Assembly (NCBI GenBank): GCA_029688955.1
Contig: JARUKZ010000001.1
Coordinates: 124,001 to 188,000 of the forward strand
Length of the DNA: 64,000 nucleotides
Source: Chitinispirillales bacterium ANBcel5
Lineage (GTDB): Bacteria; Fibrobacterota; Chitinivibrionia; Chitinivibrionales; Chitinispirillaceae
Direction: 5' to 3'
The notes under the pieces are model-generated. The model saw only the letters and a program-made list of their open reading frames with translations. It had not been told where the DNA came from and made no database searches. A program made the translations under genes and the position numbers. Shown piece by piece: positions 59,917 through 64,000 of this stretch (positions within the stretch are counted from its first letter, which is position 1; every line of letters starts with the position of its first letter).

Positions 59917-62900
59917 TCAGGTGGATCGTTTTTTGGTCTTTTTAAGATTACGTTTATTTATCCTTACACCTGCAAGGGGACGAGTATCCTTAGTGGTTTT
60001 TCGTTTCTTTGCGGGTCTTTTCTTTTTCGTTTGTTTGGACAGATGACCTTCTATCGACAATGTTTCGTTTTTTTTTTGACTTTCAATCCCTTCTTCAGCC
60101 TGCCCCTGTTCAATGAGCTGTTTAACCTGCTTTGCCTTTGCGGTAAGCGATTCATTATCGGGGTCTTTTTCGATCAAACGATTATAAATGTGGTATGCTA
60201 CCTTAGGTTGCCCCTGTTTAAGATAAATGTCAGCTAATGTTGGAGTCAGCACATGGTCTGGAATCGAGAATGGTTGATCTATCGATTGATTCTCCTCGGC
60301 GAATTGAGAGTAAGTTTCAATTGAATCCGTTTCTGTTTCGGTGCTGTTGGATGAATCCTCCGATATACTGTTTGCTTTTGCCCTATTTTTTTCAGCTGAC
60401 TCTTCTGTTTTGCTTACTGTGTTTTTATTTATTTGGTTATCAGATTCTTTCGGTGGCTTAAGGTCATCAGCTATCGTCTCTTCAGTTTGAAATTCATCGG
60501 TATCGATCTGGTCTGAAACGGTGTTATCTTCCATTTGAGGCAGATCAGGCTCAGCAGTTTGCTCACTGTTATCGCCATTGTGCTCAGGTTGCGGCAGATC
60601 GCTTATGGTGTCTTGCTCACTGGTGATAGCGCCAGGATCTTGTGATGATTTACGATCATCCTCCAGCACCTCTTCAGTTTGAAATTCATCGGTATCGATC
60701 TGGTCTGAAAGGGTGCTATCTTCCATTTGAGGCAGATCAGGCTCCTCAGTTTGCTCACTGTTATCGCCATTGTACTCAGGTTGCGGCAGATCGCTTCTGG
60801 TGTCTTGCTCACTGGTGATAGCGCCAGGATCTTGTGATGATTTACGATCATCCTCCAGCATCTCTTCAGTTTGAAATTCATCGGTATCGATCTGGTCTGA
60901 AAGGGTGCTATCTTCCATTTGAGGCAGATCAGGCTCCTCAGTTTGCTCACTGTTATCGCCATTGTGCTCAGGTTGTGGCAGATCGCTTCTGGTGTCTTGC
61001 TCACTGGTAATAGCGCCAGGATCTTGTGATGATTTAGGATCATCCTCCAGCATCTCTTCAGTTTGAAATTCATCGGTATCGATCTGGTCTGAAAGGGTGC
61101 TATCTTCCATTTGAGGCAGATCAGGCTCCTCAGTTTGCTCACTGTTGTCGCCATTGTGCTCAGGTTGCGGCAGATCGCTTATGGTGTCTTGCTCACTGGT
61201 GATAGCGCCAGAATCTTGCGGTGGTTCATAGTTGCTGCCAATTATCTCTCTTGCCTCATCTTCAGTTTTACTGATAGGGTCTAAATCTGCTGGTTGGTTT
61301 GATACTTCACTTTCTGGTACGTAATGTATTGTATCCTGTTCATTGTCGTTTGACTGACTTCTCTGCTCAGGTGAAGGAACTGTATCAGAAAAAATTTCTT
61401 CAATTTTTCCCTTCACCTCTAAATCTTCATCTGTATCTTCTGTAGCCGGGGGGAGGGTACCAGACTCTGATAAGTCTTCATCAACAAACGCAAGCGTATC
61501 ATCATTACTGTCATTCAGACTTGAATCACTGAAGTCATTACCATTTTGATTACTATCATCCAAATCTTCGAAAACGACGTCTTCATCATCGGTGATGCTG
61601 TCCACTGCAGGGGCAGGTTCACTACTTTGGGAGGCATTATCACTGCTGCGATCAAGTCCTTTGAGGTGTTGATCAATTACTTCACGGTCAAGCTGAATGG
61701 TCTCTTCCATATTGAGCTCCGGATCGAACATAGCGGGTTCGTTATCTTCATCCTGATCGCTAAAAGAGACTTCCGATTCAGATTCGTTTTGATCTTCCCG
61801 AATTAAATAAGCGGTGTCTAAAAAATTGGGGTCATCCTCTGTGCTTTGCTGTTCAAAATAAGTCGTTTCTTCATGATTGAAAGCATCGTTAGGCTCGTTT
61901 TCGTGACGGATCTCGTTATCATACTTTTCGGGAGTTTTTTCTCCCTTTTCCTGACCAAATAAGTTATCAATTTTTTCAGCGATATCATCACCGGATATAC
62001 TTTTGGTTTCATCATCTGGACTGCTTTTAGTATCCTGGAACTGCTCAGATGTTTCTACCTCTCCACTTTCATCGTTACCTTGTGTTTGGTTTTCAAACAT
62101 CTGATCGATTTTTTCTGAAACATCATTTCCGGAAATCGCTTGTTGCCCCTGGTCCTCAGAATTAGAGTCGTTGGCCAGCAGCTCATTTAAGTTCTGATCA
62201 TCAGAAGTATCGGGAGTTTGTTTTTCCTGCTCAAACATCTGATCGATTTTTTCTGAAACATCATTTCCGGAAATCGCTTGTTGCTCCTGGTCCTCAGAAT
62301 TAGAGTCATCGGCCAGCAGCTCATTTAAGTTCTGATCATCTGAAGTATCGGGAGTTTGTTTTTCCTGCTCAAACATCTGGTCTATTTTTTCTGAAACATC
62401 ATTTCCGGAAATCGCTTGTTGCTCCTGGTCCTCAAATTTAGAGTCATCAGACACCAGCTCATTTAAGTTCTGATCATCGGAAGTATCGGGAGTTTGATTT
62501 TCCTGCTCAAACATCTGGTCTATTTTTTCTGAAACATCATTTCCGGATATCGCTTGTTGCTCCTGGTCCTCAGAATTAGAGTCATCGGCCAGCAGCTCGT
62601 TTAAGTTCTGATCATCTGAAGTATCCGGAGTTTGATTTTCCTGCTCAAACATCTGATCGATTTTTTCTGAAACATCACTTCCGGAAATTGCCTGTTGCCC
62701 CTGGTCCTCAGAGCTAGAATCATCAGTCAGCAGCTCGTTTAAGTTCTGATCATCTGAAGTATCCGGAGTTTGATTTTCCTGCTCAAACATCTGATCGATT
62801 TTTTCTGAAACATCATTTCCGGATATCGCTTGTTGCTCCTGGTCCTCAGAATTAGAGTCATCGGCCAGCAGCTCGTTTAAGTTCTGATCATCTGAAGCAT

Positions 62901-63639
62901 TCGGAGTTTGATTTTCCTGCTCAAACATCTGGTCGATCTTTTCGGATACATCTTCACCAACTATCTCGTCACTCTCTGCAATTTCGAATTGGTCTGCTTG
63001 AGTATCCGGTTGGGTATGAGGTTGGGTATGAGGTTGGGTAGCCTGGTTCAGGTCCAATGTGGTAGCATCAAATGCAGAGTCACTTCCAGCTGAATCATCA
63101 GCAATAGGGTTAGGAATATCAATTTCAGATTCAACACTTTGTACATTGGAAGAGAGAACAGAAAGTTCTTCTGAAGACTGAGCGTTAGGTTTAAGTCCAA
63201 GAATATCAAACAGATCAGTTCTGCCTGTGGGCTTGTATTTAAAGCATAAAAGATTTATAGATTCATTGTCAGGATCGAGGTTGTGTAGAAGCCAGTAGAG
63301 GTCGCCTGCATTTTCTTTCATGTCCTGTTGCACATAAATGTCTGCTAACATTTTAATTGCAATTAGGTTTTTAGGATCTAAGATGCAGGCTTTTTGAAAT
63401 TCCTGAAGGGCACTATTGTAGTTTCCCTGCTCGAGGTAGCATCTACCAAGGATTATTCTCCCGGTAACATATTCTGGATGAGCTTTTAACCCCTCAATAC
63501 TCACTTCAATAGCGCGTTCGATTTCACCATTTTTTCTATATACATCTGCAAGCTGTGAAAATAGGCGTGAATTAGGGTTGTCCCTGAACTTCTGTTCCAG
63601 GGATTCTGTTGTTATCTCCTGAGACTGAACAGCCATCAA
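59917..63639 (-). CDS. Large acidic TPR protein with two families of tandem repeats
   Basis: A 1240-residue protein with four parts. Residues 1-150 are TPR units (LFSQLADVYRKNGEIERAIE; ALQEFQKACILDPKNLIAI). The middle 800 residues are extremely acidic and include six near-identical 46-residue repeats (DVSEKIDQMFEQE) and four 64-residue repeats (SDLPQPEHNGDNSEQ). A third part carries a TPR-like helix pair near residue 1140 (PTLADIYLKQGQPKVAYHIY). The C-terminal 50 residues are strongly basic (KKKRPAKKRKTTKDTR). No signal peptide or membrane segment is present. It resembles FimV-type acidic TPR proteins in general plan but lacks LysM and a membrane helix. The SEKIDQMFEQ repeat may bind a partner repeatedly. 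It heads the pilT operon. Confidence 0.85.
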   Translation of the reverse strand: MMAVQSQEITTESLEQKFRDNPNSRLFSQLADVYRKNGEIERAIEVSIEGLKAHPEYVTGRIILGRCYLEQGNYNSALQEFQKACILDPKNLIAIKMLADIYVQQDMKENAGDLYWLLHNLDPDNESINLLCFKYKPTGRTDLFDILGLKPNAQSSEELSVLSSNVQSVESEIDIPNPIADDSAGSDSAFDATTLDLNQATQPHTQPHTQPDTQADQFEIAESDEIVGEDVSEKIDQMFEQENQTPNASDDQNLNELLADDSNSEDQEQQAISGNDVSEKIDQMFEQENQTPDTSDDQNLNELLTDDSSSEDQGQQAISGSDVSEKIDQMFEQENQTPDTSDDQNLNELLADDSNSEDQEQQAISGNDVSEKIDQMFEQENQTPDTSDDQNLNELVSDDSKFEDQEQQAISGNDVSEKIDQMFEQEKQTPDTSDDQNLNELLADDSNSEDQEQQAISGNDVSEKIDQMFEQEKQTPDTSDDQNLNELLANDSNSEDQGQQAISGNDVSEKIDQMFENQTQGNDESGEVETSEQFQDTKSSPDDETKSISGDDIAEKIDNLFGQEKGEKTPEKYDNEIRHENEPNDAFNHEETTYFEQQSTEDDPNFLDTAYLIREDQNESESEVSFSDQDEDNEPAMFDPELNMEETIQLDREVIDQHLKGLDRSSDNASQSSEPAPAVDSITDDEDVVFEDLDDSNQNGNDFSDSSLNDSNDDTLAFVDEDLSESGTLPPATEDTDEDLEVKGKIEEIFSDTVPSPEQRSQSNDNEQDTIHYVPESEVSNQPADLDPISKTEDEAREIIGSNYEPPQDSGAITSEQDTISDLPQPEHNGDNSEQTEEPDLPQMEDSTLSDQIDTDEFQTEEMLEDDPKSSQDPGAITSEQDTRSDLPQPEHNGDNSEQTEEPDLPQMEDSTLSDQIDTDEFQTEEMLEDDRKSSQDPGAITSEQDTRSDLPQPEYNGDNSEQTEEPDLPQMEDSTLSDQIDTDEFQTEEVLEDDRKSSQDPGAITSEQDTISDLPQPEHNGDNSEQTAEPDLPQMEDNTVSDQIDTDEFQTEETIADDLKPPKESDNQINKNTVSKTEESAEKNRAKANSISEDSSNSTETETDSIETYSQFAEENQSIDQPFSIPDHVLTPTLADIYLKQGQPKVAYHIYNRLIEKDPDNESLTAKAKQVKQLIEQGQAEEGIESQKKNETLSIEGHLSKQTKKKRPAKKRKTTKDTRPLAGVRINKRNLKKTKKRST
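60451..61218 (-). repeat. Four tandem 192-base repeats (64 codons each)
   Basis: Four near-identical copies of a 192-base unit can be aligned by a shared landmark (TAGCGCC) at 60627, 60819, 61011 and 61203, exactly 192 bases apart. Differences are single bases, such as Pro/Arg at the DD(P/R)KSS junction. The last copy ends in a changed segment (EETIADDLK). The near-identity at DNA level indicates recent duplication or gene conversion. Confidence 0.9.
62125..62952 (-). repeat. Six tandem 138-base repeats (46 codons each)
   Basis: Six copies of a 138-base unit encode DVSEKIDQMFEQE(N/K)QTP followed by SDDQNLNELL and SEDQ(E/G)QQAISG. The first copy starts at 62952 and the seventh, degenerate copy starts at 62124, which confirms the period. 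Copies differ by a few bases only. A more degenerate eighth (DDIAEKIDNLFGQE) follows at the amino-acid level. Confidence 0.9.
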
Positions 63640-63715
63640 TAGCCTCCATTAACCTGACCATATACTCTGAAGGGGCAAAATCATTCAGAGTAGTTTAAAA
63701 ACGAATTTAGTAGTT

Positions 63716-63729
63716 CTCGAATATTCGAG
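63716..63729. promoter_or_regulatory. Perfect 14-base palindrome ahead of the TPR-pilT operon
   Basis: CTCGAATATTCGAG is a perfect inverted repeat, 77 bases upstream of the TPR gene start, in an A+T-rich segment with -10-like elements (TATAAC and TATAGAAT on the minus strand). It is a plausible operator for a dimeric repressor. I cannot match it to a known regulator. Confidence 0.35.
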
Positions 63730-63804
63730 TATTTAGTTATACTGTATTCTATATATAATGAAGCTTACTATGGTGCTGTAGAAAGATCAACAGCACTAAG
63801 CGAT

Positions 63805-64000
63805 TCATAAACGAATTTTTTTGATAAGAGACGAAGTCGAGCACTCATCAACGAAAGAAACAATTCTTACCTGGCCGCCATTATTCTCTACCGTTTCCCT
63901 CTCGAGAATATCTTGTGAATAATCCCCGCCCTTAACATGTATGTCTGGTTTAATAATGTCCAGGAATGTGCGTGGGTCATCTTCCCTGAAAATAAAAGCA
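63805..64000 (-). CDS. C-terminal part of a HldE/RfaE2-type heptose-phosphate adenylyltransferase (truncated by window edge)
   Basis: The minus-strand frame is open from the right edge to a TGA at 63805-63807. It reads RTFLDIIKPDIHVKGGDYS, then ILERETVENNGGQVRIVSF and ends CSTSSLIKKIRL. KPDIxVKGGDY and the S-T-S/T-x-L-I-x-K-I ending are the C-terminal signature of D-glycero-beta-D-manno-heptose 1-phosphate adenylyltransferase (HldE C-terminal domain or stand-alone RfaE2). This enzyme makes ADP-heptose for the LPS inner core, which implies a Gram-negative envelope. The start and any N-terminal kinase domain lie outside the window. Confidence 0.85.
   Translation of the reverse strand, partial: AFIFREDDPRTFLDIIKPDIHVKGGDYSQDILERETVENNGGQVRIVSFVDECSTSSLIKKIRL

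Noticed and set aside
60603..61154. A 183-codon minus-strand frame with its own internal repeats (MATTVSKLRSL units)
   Set aside because: It is a shadow frame of the four 192-base repeats; the period is a multiple of three, so any frame stays open. It has no ribosome site and the codon pattern belongs to the TPR frame.
60451..62952. Repeat arrays considered as a CRISPR locus
   Set aside because: Units are 138 and 192 bases, are coding and have no spacers of constant size between short repeats; no cas gene is near.

Overview
The window looks like a chromosomal segment of a Gram-negative, probably free-living bacterium with a low-to-medium G+C genome. Outer-membrane biology is implied by the end of an LPS heptose adenylyltransferase gene and an MsbA-type ABC exporter, and type IV pilus functions by three minor-pilin genes and a PilT motor. 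Several gene choices (yeast-type chorismate mutase, ribosomal protein THX, minor-pilin operon, DUF1573 and TPR proteins) recall the Fibrobacterota/Chitinivibrionia or another FCB-group lineage. That placement is inference; no rRNA or other taxonomic marker is present. No phage, IS element, CRISPR array or integrase was found, and the gene content is mostly core genome.

Layout. 1-2.7 kb: 3' end of rpe, an S41 lipoprotein peptidase and an RlmD-type rRNA methyltransferase. 2.7-6.4 kb: a membrane protein, a response regulator and a minor-pilin operon with its own extended -10 promoter. 6.6-9.6 kb: a DUF2807 lipoprotein, whose leader carries two terminator-like hairpins, divergent from an alcohol dehydrogenase/SDR pair. 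9.7-16.3 kb: a stress and metabolism block (RRM protein, FAD oxidoreductase, three tandem Hsp20 genes, PRC-barrel protein, PAC2 protein, MalQ). 16.5-25.6 kb: signalling, with two multi-PAS histidine kinases, a single-domain response regulator, a coupled small protein, a DUF1573 protein, a possible CRP-controlled small transcript and a GAF/SpoIIE phosphatase. 25.8-28.8 kb: a membrane TPR protein, a receiver-like protein lacking its phospho-acceptor Asp, and a very unusual ParA-like ATPase fused through a membrane segment to an M23 peptidoglycan peptidase.

28.9-39.4 kb is one tightly packed leftward super-operon: lepA, a signal peptidase I homologue without its catalytic Ser/Lys, trpB, trpA, yeast-type chorismate mutase, ACT-domain prephenate dehydrogenase, a degenerate EPSP-synthase-like protein, nadK and recN. 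39.6-41.5 kb: a Mur ligase overlapping a YkuD protein that has no signal peptide. 41.6-48.8 kb: LOG protein, divergent Tex protein, an unknown protein, rsfS, a LytR-C protein, panD, a DUF151 nuclease-like protein and purA. 48.9-54.6 kb: XPB-like helicase, DUF116 and Nfu proteins, MsbA-like exporter, zinc-ribbon coiled-coil protein and a tRNA with anticodon CAT. 54.7-57.7 kb: small membrane proteins, the THX gene, a YIP1 protein and a DUF4380 protein. 57.7-63.6 kb: pilT, a prolidase-family peptidase and a 1240-residue TPR protein with two families of long, near-identical tandem repeats. The right edge holds the 3' end of an hldE/rfaE2-type gene.

The strongest candidate for something undescribed is the ParA-transmembrane-M23 polypeptide with its partner pseudo-receiver, which would physically couple a cytoplasmic positioning ATPase to periplasmic wall cleavage. 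Secondary leads are the catalytically dead signal peptidase homologue, the CRP-site/terminator unit at 23.9 kb, the aromatic super-operon with its degenerate AroA, and the repeat-rich TPR protein in the pilT operon. All functional statements rest on reading motifs by eye; no database search was possible.
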